Shown here: in pieces, positions 48,641 through 56,600 of the stretch | Numbering within the stretch: position 1 is the stretch's first letter | How the letters are laid out: each line of letters starts with the position of its first letter | Source: Kribbella antiqua | Lineage (GTDB): Bacteria > Actinomycetota > Actinomycetes > Propionibacteriales > Kribbellaceae | Assembly (NCBI RefSeq): GCF_004345665.1 | Contig: NZ_SLWR01000006.1 | Location: 213,677 to 277,676 of the forward strand | Length of the DNA: 64,000 nt | Direction of reading: 5' to 3' | Translations under genes and position numbers: made by a program | The notes under the pieces: generated by a model | Told to the model about the DNA's origin: nothing | The model's input: only the letters and a program-made list of their open reading frames with translations | Databases searched by the model: none

Positions 48641-49606
48641 TCACTTGGTGGGGATGGCGCCCTTGTGCTTGGTCAGCCAGTCGGCGAAGGACAGCAGGTC
48701 GGGGTTGAGGGCGCGGACCTTGTCGAGGTTGCGGTCGCCGGTGAAGCGTTCGTGGTCTTCGGCGTAGAACTGGAACATGTTCGAGAACTCGGTGGCCATG
48801 GGGAAGGGGAGGGCTTGGTATTGGTCCCAGGTGAGGGGTTGGTAGGCGACCTCTTCGCCTAGGGCTTCGGTGAGGGCGGCGGCGTATTCGTGGCCGGTGA
48901 GGTGGTCGCCGGCGATGCTCACGGTGATGCCGATGTAGGCGGTGCCTTGCTTGAAGATGGCGAGGGCGGTGCGGCCGATGTCGTCGGACGCGATGCCGGA
49001 GAGGGGCTTGTCGGCCATCGGCATGCTGATGGTCAGCTTGCCGTCGGCGTCGCGGGTCGGCCCCATGCCGTTGATGAAGGCATCGAAGTAGAACGTCGTA
49101 CGGAGGAAGGTTGTCGGTACGCCGTACTTCGTGAAGAGCGCGTCGGCTTCGCCCTTGGCGTCGAAGTGCGGGACTTTGTAGCGACCGTCGTCCAGGCTCG
49201 GTACGTCGTCGCGGTCGCCGAAGAACGGCCGGGTGTCCTCGAGCGTCGACCAGATCACGTGCTCGACGCCGGCTGCGGCGGCGGCTCGGGCGGCGTTCTC
49301 GGCCTGAGCCAGTTCCATTTCCGCACGGGTCCGGGTCGCGTCTTCCGTCGCGGCCCAGTAGTTCGTCACGACGTAGGCGCCGTACGCGCCTTCGAACGCC
49401 GCGCGCACGCTTGCCTCGTCGTCCAGGTCGGCCGCGACCACCTCGGCGCCGGCTGCCGCCAAAGCCTTCGCGCCGGACGAGTCCGGGTTCCGGGTCAGCG
49501 CGCGTACGGCGAACGTCCGGGCCGGGTCCTCCAGGATCGCCCGGACCAGTCCGCCGCCCTGCGCTCCAGTGGCTCCGACGACGGCGATCAGCTTCTGCTC
49601 ACTCAT
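48641..49606 (-). CDS. NmrA-like NAD(P)-binding protein
   Basis: 321 residues from ATG 49606, with GAGGAGAA upstream. The dinucleotide site IAVVGATGAQGGGLVRAILE, then VRALTRNPDSSGAKALAAAG, and PHFDAKGEADALFTKYGVPT are as in the NmrA/HSCARG family of atypical short-chain dehydrogenases, which sense or use NADPH. An active-site YxxxK is not evident, suggesting a sensor or binding role. It is divergent from a MarR gene, with two identical 14-bp palindromes between them. Confidence 0.85.
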   Translation of the reverse strand: MSEQKLIAVVGATGAQGGGLVRAILEDPARTFAVRALTRNPDSSGAKALAAAGAEVVAADLDDEASVRAAFEGAYGAYVVTNYWAATEDATRTRAEMELAQAENAARAAAAAGVEHVIWSTLEDTRPFFGDRDDVPSLDDGRYKVPHFDAKGEADALFTKYGVPTTFLRTTFYFDAFINGMGPTRDADGKLTISMPMADKPLSGIASDDIGRTALAIFKQGTAYIGITVSIAGDHLTGHEYAAALTEALGEEVAYQPLTWDQYQALPFPMATEFSNMFQFYAEDHERFTGDRNLDKVRALNPDLLSFADWLTKHKGAIPTK

Positions 49607-49623
49607 ATCGAGATTCTCCTCGG

Positions 49624-49673
49624 GTTGATGTGTCAACTCTCCACAGCGTAGCGCGTTCGGTTGATGTGTCAAC
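49624..49673. promoter_or_regulatory. Two identical MarR-type operators
   Basis: GTTGATGTGTCAAC (arms GTTGA and TCAAC) occurs at 49624-49637 and again at 49660-49673, with a 36-bp period. TTGAN4TCAA is a common MarR-family operator pattern. One copy is close to the NmrA start and the other to the MarR start. Confidence 0.75.
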
Positions 49674-49686
49674 CCGATCCGGTAGG

Positions 49687-50181
49687 ATGGTGGATGTGAG
49701 CAAGGGACCGTGGCTCGACGACGACGAGCAGAAGGCGTGGCGCAGCTATCTGCTGATGCACCGGACGCTGGAGACGCACCTGGAGCGTCATCTCCAGCGG
49801 GAGTTCGGGCTGTCCAAGTCGGACTTCGAGATCCTGGTGAACCTGTCCGAGTCGGAGACCGGCCGGATGCGTGCCTTCGAGTTGGGCAAGGCGACCCAGT
49901 GGGAGAAGAGCCGGATGTCCCACCACCTGAGCCGGATGGAGAAGCGCGGCCTGATCCGCAAGGAGGCCTGCGACGCGCGCTACCCGGAGATCGTCATCAC
50001 CGACGAGGGTTTGGCCGCGATCAAGGCTTGCGCGCCGGCTCATGCGGCCCGGGTTCGCAAGTTCTTCGTCGACGTGTTCGGCCCGGACCGGATGGCCGTC
50101 CTGGGCGAAGTCTCAGACGAGATCGTCGAGACCATCGAGAAACATCGCCATGCCGACTGCCCACCCGAAGTGAGCGGCTGA
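49687..50181 (+). CDS. MarR family transcriptional regulator
   Basis: 164 residues from ATG 49687 (a GTG three codons on is possible). Winged HTH at about 50-105: FGLSKSDFEILVNLSESETG, KATQWEKSRMSHHLSRMEKR then GLIRKEACDARYPEIVITDE. A dimeric repressor likely controlling itself and the divergent NmrA-like gene through the two GTTGATGTGTCAAC sites. The inducer may be an electrophile or a phenolic, as in related pairs, but this is not shown here. Confidence 0.88.
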   Translation: MVDVSKGPWLDDDEQKAWRSYLLMHRTLETHLERHLQREFGLSKSDFEILVNLSESETGRMRAFELGKATQWEKSRMSHHLSRMEKRGLIRKEACDARYPEIVITDEGLAAIKACAPAHAARVRKFFVDVFGPDRMAVLGEVSDEIVETIEKHRHADCPPEVSG

Positions 50182-50205
50182 GGCTTAGCCTGCGTTCAGA
50201 AAGCT

Positions 50206-50233
50206 CTCAGCAGAACTTGATGGTCGCTTGATG
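50206..50233 (+). promoter_or_regulatory. 11-bp-spaced direct repeats before the redox operon
   Basis: CTTGATG occurs at 50216-50222 and 50227-50233, an exact 11-bp period, preceded by CTCTCAGCAGAAC. One-turn-spaced direct repeats are typical of OmpR/PhoB-type response regulator sites. The operon starts at 50278. Confidence 0.4.
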
Positions 50234-50277
50234 TTCTCTTGGAGTGCGGCTGAGGGGCCTCGCCCGAGGCTTGCGGC

Positions 50278-50607
50278 ATGGACACCACACAAGACCCCAA
50301 GTCCCCTCGCCGCCGGTGGCTGCGCCGGGCCTCGGCAGCCGCGGTCGCGACAGCGGTCATCGGTATCGGCGGCACCGGCCTGACCGTCGCGGTCGCGGCC
50401 GCCCGCCAGTCCGACGACAGCTCATCCGGCAGTACGACGACCTCGACCAGCTCCGACTCCGACAGCACCTCCAGCTCAACCAGCTCCGACAGCAGCTCGG
50501 GCTCCAGTAGTTCCAGCAGCTCCGACAGCTCGAGCTCGAGCAGTAGCGGTGTCGGCTCGTCCTCGTCCTCCTCGAGCAGCACGGACGGCGGGAGCAACGG
50601 ATCATGA
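50278..50607 (+). CDS. Ser-rich membrane-anchored or exported protein
   Basis: 109 residues. A twin-arginine-rich start (SPRRRWLRRASAAAVATAV) leads into a hydrophobic helix at about 18-41, then a tail of Ser, Asp, Thr and Gly (about 65 residues, over half Ser). In related actinobacterial operons this position often holds an FMN-binding-domain protein with such a stalk; no FMN-binding domain or S/T-G-A-S/T flavinylation motif is present here. It overlaps the ApbE gene by four bases. Function unknown; possibly a shortened carrier. Confidence 0.6.
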   Translation: MDTTQDPKSPRRRWLRRASAAAVATAVIGIGGTGLTVAVAAARQSDDSSSGSTTTSTSSDSDSTSSSTSSDSSSGSSSSSSSDSSSSSSSGVGSSSSSSSSTDGGSNGS

Positions 50608-51512
50608 GCGCCTTCCGGACCTGGACCGCGTGGAGCTGCACGGTCCGGCTGACGGTCGACGACCCGTCCGTGCTCCGTGCCGCCTGTGGTGAGCTGAAGG
50701 CGTTGATGGACAGGGTCGACAAGGCGGCCAGCAGGTTCCGCGCCGACTCCGAGCTGTCGATTGTCAACAATCGGGCCGGCACGATGGTGCCGGTGTCGCG
50801 GCTGCTGGTCGACCTGGTCGACGTAAGCCTGGTCGCGGCGTCGATGAGCGGCGGTGCGGTGGACCCGACGGTCGGGTCCGCGGTGATCGCGGCCGGCTAC
50901 GACGACGACATCGAGGCGGTACGCCGCCGGTTCCCGCAGTCGGCCGATGAGCCGCAGGAGATCCCCGGCTGGCAGCAGGTGCGACTGAACAGGAAGCTCG
51001 CGCTGCTCGGCATACCCAAGGACTCGGCTCTTGATCTGGGTGCGACCGCCAAGGCGTGGACTGCGGACCGGGCGGCCATGGTGCTGAGCAAGCGGTTTGG
51101 CTGTGCGGTGCTGGTCGAGATCGGTGGCGACCTGCGGGCCGCGGGCCAGCGTGAGAAGCCCTGGGTCATCTCGGTCGCCGAGCGCGCCGGTGACCCCGGA
51201 GTGCTGGTCACCCTCGCCCACGGCGGTCTCACGACCTCCACCCGGACAGTACGACGCTGGCAGACCCCGGAAGGCCACGCGCACCACGTCATCGACCCGC
51301 GCACCGGCAGTCCTGCCGACGGTCCGTACCGGACCGCCTCCGTCTGGGCGCCGACCGCCGTACGGGCGAACACCTTCAGTACGGCGCTTGTCGCCACCGG
51401 CGAAGCGGCTCTGGGACGACTGACCCTGGCTGGTCACCCGGCCCGGCTGATCGCCGACGACGGTGAGGTCACCGAGGTGGCCGGCTGGCCGGCAGCAAGC
51501 AGGGCCGCCTGA
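50604..51512 (+). CDS. apbE: FAD:protein FMN transferase (ApbE family)
   Basis: 302 residues, no signal peptide. Family motifs: SELSIVNNRAG, GAVDPTVGSAV, LDLGATAKAWTADRAAMVLS, LVEIGGDLRAAG, and HHVIDPRTGSPADG. ApbE uses Mg2+ to transfer FMN from FAD onto a Thr or Ser in a target protein, giving covalent flavoproteins of membrane electron chains. The start overlaps the Ser-rich gene and the stop shares a base with the ferric reductase-like gene. No obvious acceptor protein is encoded in the operon. Confidence 0.9.
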   Translation: MSAFRTWTAWSCTVRLTVDDPSVLRAACGELKALMDRVDKAASRFRADSELSIVNNRAGTMVPVSRLLVDLVDVSLVAASMSGGAVDPTVGSAVIAAGYDDDIEAVRRRFPQSADEPQEIPGWQQVRLNRKLALLGIPKDSALDLGATAKAWTADRAAMVLSKRFGCAVLVEIGGDLRAAGQREKPWVISVAERAGDPGVLVTLAHGGLTTSTRTVRRWQTPEGHAHHVIDPRTGSPADGPYRTASVWAPTAVRANTFSTALVATGEAALGRLTLAGHPARLIADDGEVTEVAGWPAASRAA

Positions 51513-52084
51513 TGACGCTCTGGTACCTGGCCCGCGCGGCCGGTGTCGTCGCCATGATCATGTTCACGCTGTCGGCCTCGCTCGGCATCCTCACGTCCGG
51601 CAGTCGCAACCCGGAGCGCCGGTTCTGGCTGCAGTACGTCCACCGGTCGGCCGCTGCCACCGGTCTGGTCCTGCTCGTCGCCCACGTGATCGCAGTGATC
51701 GCGGACGCGTACGTCGACATCAGCCCGACCGTGCTGGTCTGGCCCTTCGCGTCCGGCTACCGGCCCTTCGGGATGGTGGTCGGTGTGCTCGCCCTCTACG
51801 GGATGGTGCTCGCCGCGGTCGTCGGAGCCGCCAGAGGACGGCTGGCCCAGTCGGAGGCCTTCACCAAGCGCTGGCGAAAGCTGCACATCGCCGCATCGGC
51901 CGGCTGGTTGCTGTCCATCGGGCATGCGCTGCTGTCCGGCACCGACCGCGGTACGCCGTGGATGCTCGCCATCACGATCGGCTGCTTGGCCGCAGTCGCC
52001 GCAGCGGGCGTCTACCGCGCTCGCAGCCAGGCAGAACGCGCCAGTACGCCGCTCAACCTCGCACGGGTAGGGAGAACCCGATGA
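51512..52084 (+). CDS. Ferric reductase-like / cytochrome-b-type transmembrane protein
   Basis: 190 residues with six hydrophobic segments and membrane histidines in HRSAAATGLVLLVAHVIAVI and KLHIAASAGWLLSIGHALL, the paired spacing expected for two b-type haems as in the ferric reductase/YedZ (MsrQ) class. It likely carries electrons across the membrane. The ATG overlaps the ApbE stop (TGATG) and the end overlaps the NuoF-like gene by four bases. Confidence 0.82.
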   Translation: MTLWYLARAAGVVAMIMFTLSASLGILTSGSRNPERRFWLQYVHRSAAATGLVLLVAHVIAVIADAYVDISPTVLVWPFASGYRPFGMVVGVLALYGMVLAAVVGAARGRLAQSEAFTKRWRKLHIAASAGWLLSIGHALLSGTDRGTPWMLAITIGCLAAVAAAGVYRARSQAERASTPLNLARVGRTR

Positions 52085-53298
52085 TCTTGCAAGACGCCAG
52101 AGTGCAATTGAGAGTCATCGGTGAGCCGCGCCTGCTCGCAGGACTCGACCAGGGCCGGGCAGACCGGCAGCGTCACCTCTTCACCCACGGCGCCCAGCCT
52201 GACCTGAACCGCGAGGCCTACACCCAGCTCGCCGAGGCAGTCGGACTAAGAGGGCGCGGCGGAGCGGCCTTCCCGGTCGCGCTCAAGCTGGCGGACCTCC
52301 CGGCGAAGGGCATCGAGGCTGTCGTGGTGAACGGCTCGGAGAGCGAGCCAGTCAGTCGCAAGGACCGCCTGCTGCTCACGCTGGCGCCACACCTTGTTCT
52401 GGACGGTGCGACCGGGCTGGCGCGAGCACTCGGCGCTCCGCACGTGCTGATCGCGGTTCACGACGCGGCAGCCGCCACCTCTATCCGTGAGGCGATCATG
52501 GAGCGGGACGACGGCCTGGCGATCGAGGTGACTGACACTCCCGGTCGCTTCGTGGCTGGTGAGGCGCGGGCCGTGCTGAGCGCACTGGAAGGTGGAAAAG
52601 CGGTCCCGCCGGGGAGGCGGGCGCTGCCGACGCGTAAGGGCTATCACCGGCGGCCTACCTTCCTGTCGAACGTGGAGACGTTCGCGCAGCTCGCCGTACT
52701 GGCTCGGCTGGGGCCGAAGGGCTACAGCAGCACTGGGCTGATCAGTGAGCCTGGCACGCAACTGCTGACTGTTGACGGTGCTGTTGAGCGGCCCGGGGTC
52801 GTTGAGACGCCGACCGGTGTGCCGCTGGAGGCTGTGCTGCAGTTCTCGGGTGCCGCGCGCGGACCTGTGCTGCTGGGTGGCTACCACGGGAAGTGGCTGC
52901 CGGAGACGGATGGTGTGTACCTGCAGCGGCCGGAGGTGTCGGCAGGGATCATCCTGGCGCTCGGCACCGAGACCTGCCCGCTCGGCGAGGTGCACCGGGT
53001 CTCGCAGTGGCTGGCGAGCCAGTCGGCGGGGCAGTGCGGTCCGTGCGTGTTCGGACTCGCGTCTCTGGTCGACGACTTCGACAGGCTGGTCAAGGGCGAC
53101 CCGGCGGGCTGGCACGACGCCCAGCGGCACCTGGGTCTCGTCCCGGGCCGTGGAGCGTGTGCACACCCGGACGGCTCGGCGCGGTTCCTCGCGTCGGCCC
53201 TGGAGGTGTTCGGCGAAGACGTCAGGCTGCACCTCGATGGCGGCGGCTGCGGTCGACCGGTTCTGGGTGTCCTTCCGGTACCAGGAGGTTCATGGTGA
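52081..53298 (+). CDS. NuoF-like NADH:acceptor oxidoreductase (FMN/Fe-S flavoprotein)
   Basis: 405 residues, start ATG 52081. The complex I 51-kDa-like fold is clear: FMN/NADH site GLRGRGGAAFPVALKL then VVNGSESEPVSRKDRLLL, SLBB domain in the middle, and the C-terminal 4Fe-4S region SAGQCGPCVFGL with RGACAHPDGSARF. The first Cys of the usual CxxCxxC is Ala, so the cluster has three obvious Cys ligands unless Cys in TETCPLG helps. It probably oxidises NAD(P)H and feeds the membrane haem protein. No nuoE or nuoG is present, so this is not complex I. Confidence 0.82.
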   Translation: MILQDARVQLRVIGEPRLLAGLDQGRADRQRHLFTHGAQPDLNREAYTQLAEAVGLRGRGGAAFPVALKLADLPAKGIEAVVVNGSESEPVSRKDRLLLTLAPHLVLDGATGLARALGAPHVLIAVHDAAAATSIREAIMERDDGLAIEVTDTPGRFVAGEARAVLSALEGGKAVPPGRRALPTRKGYHRRPTFLSNVETFAQLAVLARLGPKGYSSTGLISEPGTQLLTVDGAVERPGVVETPTGVPLEAVLQFSGAARGPVLLGGYHGKWLPETDGVYLQRPEVSAGIILALGTETCPLGEVHRVSQWLASQSAGQCGPCVFGLASLVDDFDRLVKGDPAGWHDAQRHLGLVPGRGACAHPDGSARFLASALEVFGEDVRLHLDGGGCGRPVLGVLPVPGGSW

Positions 53299-53519
53299 CA
53301 ACCACAGCGAGCAAGGTGGAAATCGACTGGACGCGCTGCGACGGGCACGGCCTCTGCGCGACCCTGCTGCCGAACGACGTGGTCCTCGACGAGTGGGGTT
53401 TCCCGGTCCTCAACGGCCGCGAGATCACCGCCGGTGAGCTGCCGCATGCGCGCCGCGCCGTACTCGCCTGTCCGGCCCTCGCACTGCGACTCGACAGACC
53501 TGTTGAACGTGATGCATAA
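53292..53519 (+). CDS. 3Fe-4S-type ferredoxin
   Basis: 75 residues from ATG 53292 (or GTG 53295), after AGGAGG. Three cluster cysteines: CDGHGLC (two, CxxxxxC) and ACPALAL (third, followed by Pro). This is the small actinobacterial [3Fe-4S] type often serving cytochrome P450s. Here its gene overlaps the NuoF-like gene by seven bases, so it is probably the electron carrier between that flavoprotein and another partner. Confidence 0.87.
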   Translation: MVTTTASKVEIDWTRCDGHGLCATLLPNDVVLDEWGFPVLNGREITAGELPHARRAVLACPALALRLDRPVERDA

Positions 53520-53632
53520 GGACCGTCCCGACATCACACCAGTGACAAAGGTGGACTAATGTTTGAGGAGGCGCACAACGTCGTGCGACCCGGCGCGAAC
53601 AGCGCCGACGTCACGCGTGGAGACGGTGGGGA
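53520..53632. other. Leader region of the glutamate dehydrogenase gene
   Basis: 113 bp. A short frame from ATG 53559 (MFEEAHNVVRPGANSADVTR and on) runs into the glutamate dehydrogenase gene out of frame and lacks support. GGTGGGGA before position 53633 serves as ribosome-binding site. I cannot place the promoter. Confidence 0.35.
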
Positions 53633-56600
53633 ATGCAGAGCAAGCTGGACGTCCAGAAGGCAGAAGTGCTCGCCAAGGCGGTGGCCGCGGGAACACATGG
53701 GCACGACAAGTCGGTCGATCCGGGAAAGCTGAAGACGTTCCTCGAGCGGTACTACCGCTATGTCGCCCCCGAGGACGTCACCGAGCGGGAGCCGAACGAC
53801 TGCCTGGGCGCCGCGAGGCACCACTACAAGACCGCGATGTCGCGGCCGCAGGGCACGGCGAAGGTGCACGTCTTCACCCCGACCCTGCAGGAGCACGGCT
53901 GGTCCGCGAACGGCCGGACGGTCGTCGAGATCGTCGTCGACGACATGCCCTTCCTGGTCGACAGCGCGTCGATGGCGATCACCGAGCACAACCTCGAGCT
54001 GCAGCTGCTGATCCACCCGCAGTTCGTCGTACGGCGTGACATCGCCGGCACGCTGCAGGAAGTCCTGGACGACACCGAGCCCTCGGACGAGCACGACCTC
54101 GTCCGGGAGAGCTGGATGCACATCGAGGTCGACCGGATCGCCGACGTCGCCGAGCACCGCCAGCTCGAAGAGGCGCTGCAGCGGGTGCTGCACGACGTGC
54201 GCGAAGCGGTCGAGGACTGGCCGAAGATGCACGAGAAGGCCGTCTCGATCGCGGACGAGCTGCGCGCGGCGGCCGACCTGCCGGTGAGCCAGAACGAGGT
54301 GGACGAGGCCCGCGAGCTGCTGGAGTGGCTCGCCGACGAGCACTTCACCTTCCTCGGCTACCGCGAGTACGACTTCACCATGGAGGGCGACCAGGGCATC
54401 CTGCGCGGCCGGCCCGGGACCGGGCTGGGCATCCTCCGGCCGGACCCGAAGCAGAACTCCGGCCAGCTGCCGCCGGAGGTGAGCGCGAAGGCGCGGGAGC
54501 AGAAGCTGCTCATCCTGACCAAGGCGAACTCGCGGTCCACCGTGCACCGGTCGGCGTACCTGGACTACGTCGGGCTCAAGTCGTTCGACGAGAACGGCGA
54601 CCCGGTCGCGGAGCGCAGGTTCATCGGCCTGCTGTCGTCGACGGCGTACACCGAGAGCGTCATGCAGGTGCCGGTGCTGCGGCGCAAGGCGCTGGAGCTG
54701 TTCCGGCTGACCGGCTTCGACCCGAACAGCCACAGCGGCAAGGGCTTGCTCGACGTACTGGAGACCTACCCGCGTGACGAGCTGCTGCAGGCGCCGGTGG
54801 AGGACCTGCTGCCGATCGTGCAGTCCGTGCTGCACCTGACCGAGCGGCGTGCGGTCAAGCTGTTCGTACGGCGTGACGTGTACAACCGGTACCTCTCCTG
54901 CCTGGTCTACCTGCCGCGTGACCGCTACACCACCGCGGTCCGGCTGAAGATGCAGCAGATCCTCAAGGACGCGATCGGCGCCGAGTCGGTCACCTACGCC
55001 GCGTACGTGACCGAGTCGGTGCTCGCCCGGGTCCACTTCGTCGTCCGGATGAAGCAGGGCGAGACGGTCGGTGAGTACGACGCCGAGCTGCTCGAGCAGA
55101 AGGTGATCGAGGCGACCCGGGCCTGGGCGGACGACTTCACCGCGGCGCTGCACGCGCTCGGCGGCGACGGCGCCGTGAGCCAGCTGGCGCGCCAGTACGT
55201 CGACGCGTTCCCGGAGGCCTACAAGGAGGACTTCGACGCCCGCGTCGCCGTCAACGACGTCAACGTGCTGGAGAGCCTGCCCGCCGACAACGGCCTGGCC
55301 ATGTCGCTCTACAGCCCGATCGACGAGCAATGGGAGGGCGAGCGCCGCTTCAAGGTCTACCGGACCGGTACGGCGCTCTCGCTGTCGCAGGTGCTGCCGC
55401 ATCTGAACAACATGGGCGTCGAGGTGATCGACGAGCGCCCGTACGAGATCCGCTGCGTCGACAAGACGCAGTACATCTACGACTTCGGCCTCCGGGCGCC
55501 CAGTGACGTGGATGAGCGGGAGGAACTGCGTCAGCTGTTCTCCGCCACGTTCCAGGCGGTCTGGCAGGGCCGCGCCGAGTCCGACAAGCTGAACGCGCTG
55601 GTACTGCGGGGGAGCCTCAGCTGGCGGCAGGTGTCGATCCTGCGGGCCTACCAGAAGTACATCCGGCAGGGCGGTACGCCGTTCAGCCAGGACTACATCG
55701 AGAACACGTTCCTCGGCCATGTGGACGTGGCCCGGCTGCTGGTCCAGCTGTTCGAGACCAACTTCGACCCCGCCCGCGGTCCTGCGGACGACCCGGACCG
55801 TTTGAGCGTGGCCGGCCAGTTGGAGAAGGAGATCCTGGCCGCGCTCGACACGGTGAAGAGCCTGGACGAGGACCGGATCCTGCGGTCCTACCTGACCGTC
55901 ATCAAGGCGACGCTGCGGACGAACTACTTCCAGCCCGCGGTGGCTGACGGTTCACCACGCGCGTACATCTCGCTGAAGCTGGAGCCGAAGGAGATCCCGG
56001 ATCTGCCGCAGCCGCGGCCGGCGTATGAGATCTTCGTGTACTCACCGCAGGTCGAAGGTGTGCACCTGCGGTTCGGCGCCGTCGCGCGAGGCGGTCTGCG
56101 CTGGTCGGACCGGCGGGAGGACTTCCGGACCGAGGTGCTGGGTCTGGTCAAGGCGCAGATGGTGAAGAACTCGGTGATCGTGCCGGTGGGTGCGAAGGGC
56201 GGGTTCTACGCGAAGCAGTTGCCGGATCCGGCGCTGGACCGCGACGCGTGGCTGGCCGAGGGCATCGCGTCGTACAAGACCTTTATTTCCGGGCTTTTGG
56301 ACATCACCGACAACATTGTTGCCGGGGGCATCGTTCCGCCGCGGGACGTGGTCCGGTACGACGGTGACGACGCCTACCTGGTGGTTGCCGCGGACAAGGG
56401 TACGGCGACGTTCTCGGACATCGCGAACGGTGTCGCGAAGGAGTACGGGTTCTGGCTGGGTGACGCGTTCGCCTCGGGCGGCTCGGTCGGGTACGACCAC
56501 AAGGCGATGGGCATCACCGCCCGCGGTGCGTGGGAGTCGGTCAAGCGGCATTTCCGCGAGATGGGCCACGACTGCCAGAACGAGGACTTCACCGTCGTCG

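Noticed and set aside
53559..53632. Short upstream frame starting MFEEAHNVV before glutamate dehydrogenase as a leader peptide
   Set aside because: It has no ribosome-binding site, does not end before the main gene, and has no run of regulatory codons.
53534..55720. Minus-strand open frame of 728 codons, and a second of 776 codons at 56042-58372, opposite glutamate dehydrogenase
   Set aside because: Both are antisense shadows of a single intact, highly conserved gene; the products are rich in Arg, His, Asp and Gln and lack any motif.
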